Below are positions 19,035-27,183 of a DNA stretch of 64,000 nucleotides, piece by piece. The position numbers were made by a program, and so were the translations under genes. The notes beneath the pieces were generated by a model. It did no database searches and was not told the origin of the DNA. It worked only from the letters and a program-made list of their open reading frames with translations. Each line of letters opens with the position of its first letter. Position 1 is the stretch's first letter. Origin of the DNA: Streptomyces sp. SirexAA-E (lineage in GTDB: Bacteria; Actinomycetota; Actinomycetes; Streptomycetales; Streptomycetaceae); assembly GCF_000177195.2 (NCBI RefSeq), contig NC_015953.1, forward strand, positions 6,014,001-6,078,000, in the 5' to 3' direction.

Positions 19035-19812
19035 GGCGGCGGATCTCCCCACGCAGTTGTTCGGTGATCTCGACGGACAGCTCCGCCACGGCGGTGTCCT
19101 CGATGCGGCGCGGCTGCTCGATGTCGACCGTCCACTCGTGGGCGATCCGGCCGGGCCGCGACGACAGCAGCACGACCCGCTGCGCGAGCCGCACCGCCTC
19201 ACGCACGTTGTGGGTGACGAAGAGCACCGAGGCGTTCGTCTCGCGCCAGATCCGGGTCAGTTCGTCGTGCAGCACATCGCGGGTGATGGCGTCGAGCGCG
19301 GCGAAGGGCTCGTCCATCAGCAGCAGTTGGCTGTCCTGGGCGAGTGCGCGGGCCATCGCCACCCGCTGGCGCATACCGCCCGAGAGCTCGTGCACCCGCT
19401 TCCCGTACGCCCCGCCCAGGCGCACGAGTTCGAGCAGCCGCTCCGCCTCCGTACGGCGGTCCGACTTGGCCACCCCGCGCAGGCGCAGGGCCAGTTCGAT
19501 GTTCTTGCCCGCGGTCAGCCACGGGAAGAGGGCGTGCTCCTGGAACATCAGGGCCGGCCGCCCGCCGGGGGTCTCGATGGACCCCGCGCTCGGGTCGTCC
19601 AGCCCGGCCACCAGGTTGAGCAGGGTCGACTTACCGCACCCGGAGGCCCCCAGGAGGGTGACGAACTCGCCCGGGGCGACATCGAGCGTGATGTCGTCCA
19701 GGACCAGTTGCCGCCCCGCGGGTCCTGCGAAGGACTTGGAGACATGTGTGATGCGAGCGGCGTGCTCGACCGACGCACGGTCCTCGGCCTTGGTGAGGGT
19801 GGTGGTCGCCAT
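19021..19812 (-). CDS. ssuB: sulfonate-type ABC transporter ATPase (SsuB-like)
   Basis: A 263-aa ABC ATPase. Walker A is GASGCGKST, the Q loop FQEHALFPWLT, the signature LSGGMRQR, Walker B LLLMDEPF with ALDAITR, and the switch His VTHN. MFQEHALFPWLTAGKNIELAL is typical of the nitrate/sulfonate/taurine group. ATG 19812 has AGGAGG 8 nt upstream; the in-frame GTG at 19821 overlaps that site. It sits between ssuA and ssuC in the same operon. Confidence 0.9.
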   Translation of the reverse strand: MATTTLTKAEDRASVEHAARITHVSKSFAGPAGRQLVLDDITLDVAPGEFVTLLGASGCGKSTLLNLVAGLDDPSAGSIETPGGRPALMFQEHALFPWLTAGKNIELALRLRGVAKSDRRTEAERLLELVRLGGAYGKRVHELSGGMRQRVAMARALAQDSQLLLMDEPFAALDAITRDVLHDELTRIWRETNASVLFVTHNVREAVRLAQRVVLLSSRPGRIAHEWTVDIEQPRRIEDTAVAELSVEITEQLRGEIRRHGQH

Positions 19813-19870
19813 GGTCGTCACCTCCTGGGGATCTCGGAATTCTCGGGAATCCGGTCGCGGGCAGGGTGGG

Positions 19871-20980
19871 CTACTTGACGCCGAGACCGGCGTCGGAGAC
19901 CTCGGAGGCGCCCTCGGCCTTGAGGATCTTGTTCAGCGGCTTCAGGTCGTAGATGCCCTTGAGGTCCGGAGCCTCCAGCAGCCCGGCGCCCACGGCGTGC
20001 TGCGCCTGCGCGTCCAGGGTGCTGGCCAGCGGGTCATCGGTGATCTTGATGGATTCCCAGGCCGGGTCGAGGACCTCGGCGGGCAGGGCCTTGCCGCTCA
20101 GCTTCTCCAGCGCGGCGTTGGCCGAGGCCTTGGCCTTGTCGGAATTGGCGTTGATCCACTTGTTGGTGTTGACCGTGCCGCGCAGCACCGCCTCGACGAC
20201 GTCCGGGTGCTCGGTGAGGAACTTCTGCGACACGATGATGTTCGTGATCACGAACTGGTCGTCCGGCCACAGCGTCGACTCGTCCAGCAGCACCTTCGCA
20301 CCCTCGGAGACCAGCTTGGAAGCGGTCGGCTCCGGCACCCACGCGCCGTCCAGGGAACCGGACTTGTAGGCGTCCGGGGTCACCTTGTTGTCCGAGCGGA
20401 CGACGGAGACGTCGCCCTTGCCGCTCTGCGCGTCGACCTTCCAGCCCTTCTCGGCTATCCAGTGCAGGAAGGCCACGTCCTGGGTGTTGCCGAGCTGCGG
20501 GGTGGCGATCTTCTTGCCCTTGAGATCGTCCGGCGTCTTGATCTTCTCCGGGTTGACGACCAGCTTCACGCCGCCGGAGGCCGAACCGCCGATGATGCGC
20601 AGGCTCTGGCCCTTGGACTTGGTGTACCCGTTGATCGAGGGGGAGGGGCCGATGAAGCCGATGTCGATCGAACCCGCGTTGAGCGCCTCGATCTCGGAGG
20701 GCCCGGCGTTGAACGTCGAGGGCTTCACCGAGGTGCTGCCCAGCTCCTTGGCGATGATGCCTTCCTGGATGCCGACCAGGGCGGTGGCGTGCGTGAGGTT
20801 CGGGAAGTAACCGATCTTCACGGTGTCGGTGGAGAGCTTCTTCCCTCCGGTGGAGACACTCTTGGTGTCCTCCTCCTTCGCGTCGGAGCCGTAGCCGCAG
20901 GCGGTGAGCGCCACGGCGAGCAGCGGCAGGGCGGCGGCGACGGCGATGCCGCGGCGAAGGGTGGTACGAGGGGCTGGCAC
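19871..20980 (-). CDS. ssuA: sulfonate-type ABC transporter substrate-binding lipoprotein (SsuA-like)
   Basis: A 369-aa lipoprotein. The signal peptide ends in LAVALTAC, with the lipobox Cys near residue 24. The mature part has VKIGYFPNLTHATALVGIQEGI, NAGPSEIEALNAGSIDIGFIGPSPSINGY and LKGKKIATPQLGNTQDVAFLHWI, the standard SsuA/TauA/NrtA motifs. GTG 20980 with AGAGG upstream is favoured because it places the basic end and hydrophobic core correctly; an ATG at 21070 would add 30 unlikely residues. The gene follows cysN by 236 bp. Confidence 0.88.
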   Translation of the reverse strand: MPAPRTTLRRGIAVAAALPLLAVALTACGYGSDAKEEDTKSVSTGGKKLSTDTVKIGYFPNLTHATALVGIQEGIIAKELGSTSVKPSTFNAGPSEIEALNAGSIDIGFIGPSPSINGYTKSKGQSLRIIGGSASGGVKLVVNPEKIKTPDDLKGKKIATPQLGNTQDVAFLHWIAEKGWKVDAQSGKGDVSVVRSDNKVTPDAYKSGSLDGAWVPEPTASKLVSEGAKVLLDESTLWPDDQFVITNIIVSQKFLTEHPDVVEAVLRGTVNTNKWINANSDKAKASANAALEKLSGKALPAEVLDPAWESIKITDDPLASTLDAQAQHAVGAGLLEAPDLKGIYDLKPLNKILKAEGASEVSDAGLGVK

Positions 20981-21115
20981 GGGAGGTTTTCCTCTCGTCG
21001 GCCCGGTCTCACATCCCCCGATGGCGCGGAGGTGCGGCCGGGTCGTCGGCTGGTCGTCTTCGTCTGACACGGTGGTGCGGATGGTACGGGCGGGCGCGCA
21101 GGCAGTGCGCGTACG

Positions 21116-21217
21116 TCATGCCGCACATCGCCCGACCCCGCCCTGGCCGCTGCCGAGGGCGCCGCTGCCGACGCGGCCGCCCTCCTTCGCGAAGGTCGAG
21201 AAGAAGTCCGTCATCAT
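21116..21217 (-). CDS. possible 33-aa ORF coupled to cysN
   Basis: The cysN stop forms TGATGATG, so an ATG at 21217 (or 21214) opens a 33-codon frame beginning MMTDFFSTFAKEGG and ending in a Gly-rich tail (GSGALGSGQGGVGRCAA). The overlap geometry is what translational coupling would need. Composition is low-complexity and no family is recognised. Conservation in other genomes would decide whether it is real. Confidence 0.25.
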   Translation of the reverse strand: MMTDFFSTFAKEGGRVGSGALGSGQGGVGRCAA

Positions 21218-22560
21218 CAGAAGTCCCACCCCGCGTCCTCGGCCGAGGTGTCCTCGGTGTCCTGGGCGTCCACGGCGGCGAACGAGGCGCCCGCCATGCC
21301 GGCCGTCAGCGTCGTACCGTCCGAGGGATCGATCAGCAGGAACGAGCCGGTGCGCCGGGAGGCCGCGTAGGCGTCGAGCGCGAGCGGCTCGGCGGTACGC
21401 ACCACGACCCGGCCGATGTCGTTGGCGACCAGCTGCCCGGGGGCCGGGTGCTGGGAGAGGTCGTCCAGGGTGAGCCGCGACGGGATCTCCTTGACGATCG
21501 CCTTGACCGTGCGGGTGGTGTGCTTGAGCAGCACCCGGCGTCCGACGGTGAGCGGCTGGTCCGCCACATGGCAGACCGTCGCCTCGACGTCCTGGGTGGT
21601 GCCCGGCGCGTCGGCGCTCGGCGCGATCAGGTCGCCGCGCGAGATGTCCAGGTCGTCGGCGAGCCGCAGGGTGACGGACTGGGGGGCCCAGGCGACGTCG
21701 ACGCTCTCCCCGAGCGCGTCGATCCCCGCGACGGTCGTCGTACGGCCCGACGGCAGGACGGTGACGCTCTCGCCGACCCGGAGCACACCGGAGGCGATCT
21801 GACCGGCGTACCCGCGGTAGTCGGGGTGCTCGGCCGTCTGCGGGCGGATGACGTACTGCACGGGGAAGCGGGCCGGGCACTCCGTCAGGTCGTGGCTGAC
21901 CGGCACGGTCTCCAGGTGCTCCAGCACGGTCGGACCGCCGTACCAGTCCATGTGGGCGGAGGGCTCCACCACGTTGTCCCCGGCCAGCGCCGAGATCGGG
22001 ATCGCCGTGATCTCCGGGACGCCCAGAGAGGCGGCGTACGCGGTGAACTCCTCGGCTGCCGCGGCGAAGACCGGCTCCGCGTAGTCCACCAGGTCCATCT
22101 TGTTGACGGCGAGGACGACGTGGGGGACGCGCAGGAGGGCGGCGACGGCGGCGTGGCGGCGGGTCTGTTCGACGACGCCGTTGCGGGCGTCGACGAGGAC
22201 GACGGCCAGTTCGGCGGTGGAGGCGCCGGTGACCATGTTGCGGGTGTACTGCACGTGGCCGGGGGTGTCGGCGAGGATGAAGCGGCGGCGGGGCGTGGCG
22301 AAGTAGCGGTAGGCCACGTCGATGGTGATGCCCTGCTCGCGCTCGGCGCGCAGTCCGTCGGTCAGCAGCGCGAGGTCGGGGGTCTCCTGGCCGCGGTTGG
22401 TGGAGGCCAGGGTGACGGCTTCGAGCTGGTCGGTCAGGACGGACTTGGAGTCGTGCAGGAGGCGCCCGACGAGGGTGGACTTGCCGTCGTCGACGGAGCC
22501 GGCGGTGGCGAACCGCAGGAGGGTGGTGGCCGAGAGCTGCTCGGCGGTGCTGAGGGTCAT
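21217..22560 (-). CDS. cysN: sulfate adenylyltransferase subunit 1 (GTPase)
   Basis: A 447-aa EF-Tu-like GTPase that drives ATP sulfurylase. G motifs are GSVDDGKST (21-29), DTPGH (98-102) and NKMD (153-156), with REQGITIDVAYRYF as switch I. Beta-barrel domains follow (about 230-440). There is no fused APS kinase; cysC is separate. CysN partners with CysD to make adenylyl sulfate from sulfate and ATP with GTP hydrolysis. ATG 22560 begins MTLSTAEQLSATTLLRFATAGSVDDGKS; the frame is open upstream into the gap but without family sequence. It is separated from cysD by 202 bp holding a repeat. Confidence 0.95.
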   Translation of the reverse strand: MTLSTAEQLSATTLLRFATAGSVDDGKSTLVGRLLHDSKSVLTDQLEAVTLASTNRGQETPDLALLTDGLRAEREQGITIDVAYRYFATPRRRFILADTPGHVQYTRNMVTGASTAELAVVLVDARNGVVEQTRRHAAVAALLRVPHVVLAVNKMDLVDYAEPVFAAAAEEFTAYAASLGVPEITAIPISALAGDNVVEPSAHMDWYGGPTVLEHLETVPVSHDLTECPARFPVQYVIRPQTAEHPDYRGYAGQIASGVLRVGESVTVLPSGRTTTVAGIDALGESVDVAWAPQSVTLRLADDLDISRGDLIAPSADAPGTTQDVEATVCHVADQPLTVGRRVLLKHTTRTVKAIVKEIPSRLTLDDLSQHPAPGQLVANDIGRVVVRTAEPLALDAYAASRRTGSFLLIDPSDGTTLTAGMAGASFAAVDAQDTEDTSAEDAGWDF

Positions 22561-22642
22561 GGCGGGCCTCTCGTGTGGCTCAGGCCGGGTCAGGGAGCGG
22601 GGTCCGGCGCCGTGGATCGCAAGGCGGAGGAGGGAGGCAGTC

Positions 22643-22680
22643 GGGGTCTCCCCTGCTCGAGCGAAGCCGAGAACTCGGGG
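22643..22680. repeat. short palindromic repeat between cysD and cysN
   Basis: The 38-bp segment begins GGGGTCTCCCC, contains CTCGAGCGAAGCCGAG (a CTCG/CGAG stem around AGCGAAGC) and ends CTCGGGG. Its outer CCCC and GGGG ends can pair as well. I recall very similar GAGCGAAGCCGAG elements scattered between genes in many Streptomyces, so this is probably a dispersed REP-like element rather than a gene-specific site. It interrupts an otherwise tightly packed cysteine operon and could act as a processing or partial termination point. Confidence 0.55.
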
Positions 22681-22762
22681 ACGGAGTCGTGGCGGGGAAC
22701 GACGACGCGGCGGGGGGTGGCGCCAGGGCACGCGGGCCCGGCGTGACCCACCCGCGGTGCCC

Positions 22763-23698
22763 TCAGAAGTACCCCTCGCGCTTGCGGTCCTCCATCGCGG
22801 CCTCGGACATCTTGTCGTCGGCACGGGTGGCGCCGCGCTCGGTGAGCCGGGAGGCGGCGATCTCCGTGATCACGGCGTCCAGTGTGGTGGCGTCGGAGTC
22901 GACGGCGCCGGTGCAGGACATGTCGCCGACGGTGCGGTAGCGGACCTGGCGGGTCTCGACGCTCTCGTGGTCCTTGGGGCCGCCCCAGTCGCCGGCGGTG
23001 AGCCACATGCCGTTGCGGTCGAAGACCTCGCGGTCGTGCGCGAAGTAGATCTCGGGGAGCTCGATGCCCTCCCGGGCGATGTACTGCCAGACGTCGAGTT
23101 CGGTCCAGTTCGAGATCGGGAAGACGCGGACGTGTTCGCCGGGGGCGTGGCGGCCGTTGTAGAGCTGCCAGAGTTCGGGGCGCTGACGGCGGGGGTCCCA
23201 CTGGGAGAACTCGTCGCGCAGGGAGAAGACGCGTTCCTTGGCGCGGGCCTTCTCCTCGTCGCGGCGGCCGCCGCCGAAGACGGCGTCGAAGCGGTGGTGC
23301 TGGATGGCCTCGGTGAGGGGGACCGTCTGGAGCGGGTTGCGGGTGCCGTCGGGGCGTTCACGCAGGGTGCCGGCGTCGATGTAGTCCTGGACGGAGGCGA
23401 CGTGCAGGCGCAGTCCGTGCTTCTCGACGGTGCGGTCGCGGTAGGCGAGGACCTCGGGGAAGTTGTGCCCGGTGTCGACGTGCAGCAGGGAGAAGGGGAT
23501 CGCGGCGGGGGCGAACGCCTTCAGCGCGAGGTGCAGCATCAGGATCGAGTCCTTGCCGCCGGAGAAGAGGATCACCGGCCGCTCGAACTCACCCGCCACC
23601 TCACGGAAGATGTGCACGGCCTCCGACTCCAGCGAGTCCAGGTGGCTGAGCGCGTACGGGTGGTCGGTGCCTTCCGGCACGGTGGTGACGGTGCTCAC
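22763..23698 (-). CDS. cysD: sulfate adenylyltransferase subunit 2
   Basis: A 311-aa PP-loop ATP sulfurylase. The pyrophosphate motif is LFSGGKDS (45-51) and the family segments LHVDTGHNFPEVL, GGGRRDEEKARAKERVFS, FPISNWTELDVWQYI and KREGYF at the C-terminus are all present. It binds ATP and sulfate and forms APS with CysN. GTG 23698 overlaps the cysC stop as GTGA. Confidence 0.96.
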   Translation of the reverse strand: MSTVTTVPEGTDHPYALSHLDSLESEAVHIFREVAGEFERPVILFSGGKDSILMLHLALKAFAPAAIPFSLLHVDTGHNFPEVLAYRDRTVEKHGLRLHVASVQDYIDAGTLRERPDGTRNPLQTVPLTEAIQHHRFDAVFGGGRRDEEKARAKERVFSLRDEFSQWDPRRQRPELWQLYNGRHAPGEHVRVFPISNWTELDVWQYIAREGIELPEIYFAHDREVFDRNGMWLTAGDWGGPKDHESVETRQVRYRTVGDMSCTGAVDSDATTLDAVITEIAASRLTERGATRADDKMSEAAMEDRKREGYF

Positions 23699-24240
23699 GC
23701 CAGGCCCCTCTCGGTGAGCAGCGCGTGCAGCGCCGCCGCGGACTCCTGCACGGTCTGCCGGTGCGATTCGATCCGCAGGTCCGGCGACTCGGGTGCCTCG
23801 TAGGGGTCGTCGACCCCGGTGAGACCACTGAGCTCACCCGCCGCCTGCTTGGCGTACAGCCCCTTCACGTCACGGACCGAGCACACCTCGACGGGCGTCG
23901 CGACGTGCACCTCCAGATACGTGGTGCCCTCGGCCAGATGGCGCTTGCGGACCGCGTCGCGGCTGTCGGCGTACGGGGCGATGACCGGGACGAGCACCTT
24001 CACACCGTGGGCCGCCAGCAGCCCGGCGACGAAGCCGATCCGCGCGACGTTGGTGTGCCGGTCCTCGCGGGAGAAGCCGAGGCCCGCGGAGAGGAACTCC
24101 CGGATCTCGTCGCCGTCCAGCACCTCGACCCGGTGACCCTCGCTCCGCAGCCGGCCGGCCAGCTCGTAGGCGAGGGTGGTCTTGCCCGCGCTCGGCAGAC
24201 CGGTGAGCCACAGGGTGGCTCCCGTCTCCGTCACGCTCAT
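23695..24240 (-). CDS. cysC: adenylyl-sulfate kinase
   Basis: A 181-aa APS kinase. It has a P-loop GLPSAGKT (14-21), DGDEIREFLSAGLGFSREDR and VIAPYADSRDAVR, the expected APS-binding segments. It phosphorylates APS to PAPS. ATG 24240 has GGAG 6 nt upstream. An in-frame ATG at 24264, fused with the cysH stop as TGATG, would add eight residues and cannot be ruled out. Confidence 0.95.
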   Translation of the reverse strand: MSVTETGATLWLTGLPSAGKTTLAYELAGRLRSEGHRVEVLDGDEIREFLSAGLGFSREDRHTNVARIGFVAGLLAAHGVKVLVPVIAPYADSRDAVRKRHLAEGTTYLEVHVATPVEVCSVRDVKGLYAKQAAGELSGLTGVDDPYEAPESPDLRIESHRQTVQESAAALHALLTERGLA

Positions 24241-24263
24241 CGGTATCTCCTGATCAGTCGTCA

Positions 24264-24980
24264 TCAGCCGTGCAGCCCGCATTCCGTCTTGCCGCGCCCG
24301 GCCCATCGGCCGGCCCGGGCGTCCTCGCCCTCCAGCACCCGCCGGGTGCAGGGCGCGCAGCCGACGGAGGCGTAGCCGTCCATCAGCAGCGGGTTGGTCA
24401 GTACGCCGTGTTCGGCGACGTACGCGTCCACGTCGTCCTGCGTCCAGCGGGCGATCGGGGAGACCTTGACCTTGCGGCGCCTGCCGTCCCAGCCGACGAC
24501 CGGGGTGTTCGCCCGGGTCGGGGACTCGTCGCGGCGCAGACCGGTCGCCCAGGCGGTGTACCCGGTCAGCCCCTCCTCGAGCGGCTCGACCTTGCGCAGC
24601 GCGCAGCACAGGTCGGGGTCGCGGTCGTGCAGCCTCGGTCCGTGCTCGGCGTCCTGCTCGGCCACCGAACGGCGCGGGGTCAGCGTGATGACGTTGACGT
24701 CCATCACGGCGTCGACCGCGTCGCGGGTGCCGATGGTCTCCTCGAAGTGGTAGCCGGTGTCGAGGAACACCACGTCCACACCGGGCAGCACCCGGGAGGC
24801 GAGGTGGGCGACGACCGCGTCCTCCATGGAGGAGGTGACGCAGAAGCGGGGGCCGAAGGTCTCGGTGGCCCACTTCAGGATGTCGAGCGCGGAGGCGTCC
24901 TCCAGCTCGCGCCCGGCCCGTTCGGCGAGCTCCCTCAGCTCCTCGTCCGCGAGCGTCGCGGTCTGCGGAGTGTCCGTCAT
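24264..24980 (-). CDS. cysH: adenylyl-sulfate/PAPS reductase (iron-sulfur type)
   Basis: A 238-aa assimilatory reductase that reduces APS or PAPS to sulfite. The PP-loop region is SSMEDAVVAHL. The LCCALRKVEPL motif (Cys125-Cys126) and CAPC (Cys208, Cys211) are the four ligands of the [4Fe-4S] cluster that marks APS-type reductases. The catalytic Cys234 is in the C-terminal ECGLH. The cluster-free PAPS-only enzymes of enterobacteria lack the CC/CxxC pair. The start ATG overlaps the stop of the upstream CxxC gene. Confidence 0.93.
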   Translation of the reverse strand: MTDTPQTATLADEELRELAERAGRELEDASALDILKWATETFGPRFCVTSSMEDAVVAHLASRVLPGVDVVFLDTGYHFEETIGTRDAVDAVMDVNVITLTPRRSVAEQDAEHGPRLHDRDPDLCCALRKVEPLEEGLTGYTAWATGLRRDESPTRANTPVVGWDGRRRKVKVSPIARWTQDDVDAYVAEHGVLTNPLLMDGYASVGCAPCTRRVLEGEDARAGRWAGRGKTECGLHG

Positions 24981-25156
24981 GTCCCGTCCCCTTCCACGTC
25001 GTCGCGCTTCAGGCCCCGGGCCAGCAGGCCCAGGAACTTCAGCTGGAACGCGCGATTGCAGGAAGCACATTCCCAGGCGCCGTGCCCCGCCTCGTGCGGG
25101 CGCAGGTCCTCCTCGCCGCAGTACGGGCAGTGGAACGGCGCGGCTCGCTCGCTCAT
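24977..25156 (-). CDS. 59-aa double-CxxC protein in the cys operon
   Basis: A 59-aa protein with CPYCGEEDL and WECASCNRAFQLKFLG, two CxxC pairs 19 residues apart, forming a probable zinc ribbon or small redox protein. Its ATG overlaps the cysI stop and its stop overlaps the cysH start, each as ATGA, so all three are translationally coupled. This placement suggests a subunit, electron carrier or metal chaperone for CysI or CysH. I recall the same small gene between cysI and cysH in other Streptomyces, but no function. Confidence 0.85.
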   Translation of the reverse strand: MSERAAPFHCPYCGEEDLRPHEAGHGAWECASCNRAFQLKFLGLLARGLKRDDVEGDGT

Positions 25157-26847
25157 GACAGGGACTCCGCACCGGCGCGGGCCGCCCAGGCCGCGAAGCG
25201 CTCGCCGTCCTCGCGCTCCTCCTGGAACCTGCCGAGCACCCGCTCGACGTAGTCGGGGAGTTCGGCCGAGGTGACCTTCAGGCCGCGGACCTTGCGGCCG
25301 AAGCCGGCCTCCAGGCCCAGCGCTCCGCCCAGGTGTACCTGGTAGCCCTCGACCTGGTTGCCGTCGGCGTCCAGCATGAGCTGGCCCTTGAGCCCGATGT
25401 CCGCGGTCTGGATGCGGGCGCAGGCGTTGGGGCAGCCGTTGATGTTGATGGTGAGCGGCTCGTCGAAGTCCGGGAGGCGGCGCTCCAGTTCGTCGATGAG
25501 CGCGGCGCCGCGCGCCTTCGTCTCGACGATCGCCAGCTTGCAGAACTCGATCCCGGTGCAGGCCATCGTGCCGCGCCGGAACGGGGAGGGATGGACCTGG
25601 AAGTCCAGCGCCTCCAGTCCGGCGGTCAGCGACTCGACCCGGTCCTGCTCCACGTCGAGGATGATCATCTTCTGCTCGACGGTGGTCCGCACCCGGCCCG
25701 ATCCGTGCTCCTCGGCCAGCTCCGCGATCTTGGCCAGGGTGGAGCCGTCCACCCGGCCGACGCGCGGGGCGAAGCCCACGTAGTACCGGCCGTCCTGCTG
25801 GCGGTGGACGCCGATGTGGTCGCGCCAGCGGGAGGAGGGCTCGGCGGGGGCGGGACCGTCCAGCAGCGGGCGCTTCAGGTACTCGTCCTCCAGCACCTGG
25901 CGGAACTTGACCGGACCCCAGTCGGCCATCAGGAACTTCAGGCGGGCGCGGGTGCGCAGCCGGCGGTAGCCGTAGTCCCGGAAGATGCCGACGACACCGG
26001 CCCAGACATCGGCGACCTCGTCCAACGGCACCCAGGCGCCCAGGCGTTCGGCCAGTCGCGGGTTGGTGGAGAGCCCGCCGCCGACCCACAGGTCGAAGCC
26101 GGGGCCGTGCTCGGGGTGCTCCACGCCGACGAACGCGATGTCGTTGATCTCGTGCACCACGTCCTGCACGGGCGAACCCGAGATCGCGGTCTTGAACTTG
26201 CGCGGCAGGTTGGAGAACTCCGGGCTGCCGATGTACCGCTCGTGGATCTCCTCCACGGCGGGGGTGCCGTCGATGATCTCGTCCGCGGCGATACCGGCCA
26301 CCGGTGAGCCGATGATGACGCGCGGGCAGTCGCCGCAGGCCTCGGTGGTGGAGAGCCCGACGGCCTCCAGCTTCTCCCAGATCGCCGGGACGTCCTCGAT
26401 GCGGACCCAGTGCATCTGGACGTTCTGCCGGTCGGTGATGTCGGCGGTGCCCCGCGCGTACTGCTCGGACACCTCGCCGATCGCCCGGAGCTGAGCGGTC
26501 GTCAGCCTTCCGCCGTCGATGCGCACCCGCATCATGAAGTAGCGGTCGTCCAGCTCCTCCGGCTCCAGCACCGCGGTCTTGCCGCCGTCGATGCCGGGCT
26601 TGCGCTGGGTGTACAGGCCCCACCAGCGCATGCGCCCGCGCAGGTCGTTGGGGTCGATCGAGTCGAAGCCGCGCTTGGAGTAGATCGTCTCAATGCGTGT
26701 CCGCACGTTGAGACTGTCGTCGTCCTTCTTGAACTGCTCGTTCCCGTTGAGCGGAGTGAAGTGTCCCATGGCCCACTGGCCCTCGCCACGGTGCCGTCCG
26801 GCCTTGCGGCGGGGCGTGGCGGTAGCAGGCTGTTCGGTGCTGGCCAT
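25153..26847 (-). CDS. cysI: ferredoxin-type sulfite reductase
   Basis: A 564-aa siroheme enzyme that reduces sulfite to sulfide with six electrons. The [4Fe-4S]-siroheme ligands form Cys430-x5-Cys436 (ACTGIEFC) and Cys472-x3-Cys476 (NGCPNAC). Siroheme-contacting regions such as TADITDRQNVQMHWV and the parallel half ARLKFLMADWG are present, showing the duplicated nitrite/sulfite reductase fold. There is no flavoprotein partner nearby, so ferredoxin is the expected donor. ATG 26847 with AAGGACG upstream is the family start; the frame stays open to 27087 without homology. It is the first full gene of the operon, behind a leader peptide. Confidence 0.95.
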   Translation of the reverse strand: MASTEQPATATPRRKAGRHRGEGQWAMGHFTPLNGNEQFKKDDDSLNVRTRIETIYSKRGFDSIDPNDLRGRMRWWGLYTQRKPGIDGGKTAVLEPEELDDRYFMMRVRIDGGRLTTAQLRAIGEVSEQYARGTADITDRQNVQMHWVRIEDVPAIWEKLEAVGLSTTEACGDCPRVIIGSPVAGIAADEIIDGTPAVEEIHERYIGSPEFSNLPRKFKTAISGSPVQDVVHEINDIAFVGVEHPEHGPGFDLWVGGGLSTNPRLAERLGAWVPLDEVADVWAGVVGIFRDYGYRRLRTRARLKFLMADWGPVKFRQVLEDEYLKRPLLDGPAPAEPSSRWRDHIGVHRQQDGRYYVGFAPRVGRVDGSTLAKIAELAEEHGSGRVRTTVEQKMIILDVEQDRVESLTAGLEALDFQVHPSPFRRGTMACTGIEFCKLAIVETKARGAALIDELERRLPDFDEPLTININGCPNACARIQTADIGLKGQLMLDADGNQVEGYQVHLGGALGLEAGFGRKVRGLKVTSAELPDYVERVLGRFQEEREDGERFAAWAARAGAESLS

Positions 26848-26963
26848 GGCAAATACGTCCTTCGGGACTGCAGGAGGGCGGCTTTGAACTGCACACTCGC
26901 GTGAGGCGCGGCGGTGCGCAGGAGGGTGGTGCGGAGAAGGGTTCGCGGCGGTGCTGGAAGCTC

Positions 26964-27047
26964 TCAGCGGGCCGGACAGATGGCGCTGGACATGCGGCCG
27001 AGGTCGACGTGCCGCCGACTCACCAAGGCAATTCCAGTTCCAGACAT
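26964..27047 (-). CDS. 27-aa leader peptide upstream of cysI
   Basis: ATG 27047 to TGA 26964-26966, 116 bp before cysI. The peptide starts MSGTGIALV and contains SRRHVDLGRMSSAICPA. I recognise RRHVDL-x-R-x-S-x-x-C as the conserved core of a family of annotated actinobacterial leader peptides found before sulfur genes. A single Cys codon (TGT) lies four codons from the stop. By analogy with known cysteine-responsive attenuation, stalling at the Cys codon when charged tRNA-Cys is scarce could raise cysI expression. The sequence between (26848-26963) is GC-rich and contains two CCCTCCTGC-type repeats that could fold, but I could not define exclusive hairpins. Confidence 0.75.
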   Translation of the reverse strand: MSGTGIALVSRRHVDLGRMSSAICPAR

Positions 27048-27109
27048 GACGGAAGCGTGTCACGCGCATCTCGGGCCAGTCCACCACGATCCATCATGTG
27101 GACGACATG

Positions 27110-27126
27110 GTCCCGCTATATGAGAC
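27110..27126 (-). promoter_or_regulatory. candidate promoter/operator of the cys operon
   Basis: On the minus strand GTCTCATATAGCGGGAC ends 63 bp before the leader peptide start. Outer bases GTC-x-C / G-x-GAC are inverted and the centre CATATAG resembles a -10 box. This is the only AT-rich element between the leader ORF and the next gene. Assignment as sulfur operator is inference. Confidence 0.35.
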
Positions 27127-27183
27127 GATGTGGTGCCGGTCACTCCGGTAGGTCGACAAAGCGACTCGACCGGGTCGTGTGGC

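Noticed and set aside
24977..26623. 548-codon minus frame overlapping cysI
   Set aside because: Only its last 59 codons (the CxxC protein) are real; the remainder is the +1 frame of cysI.
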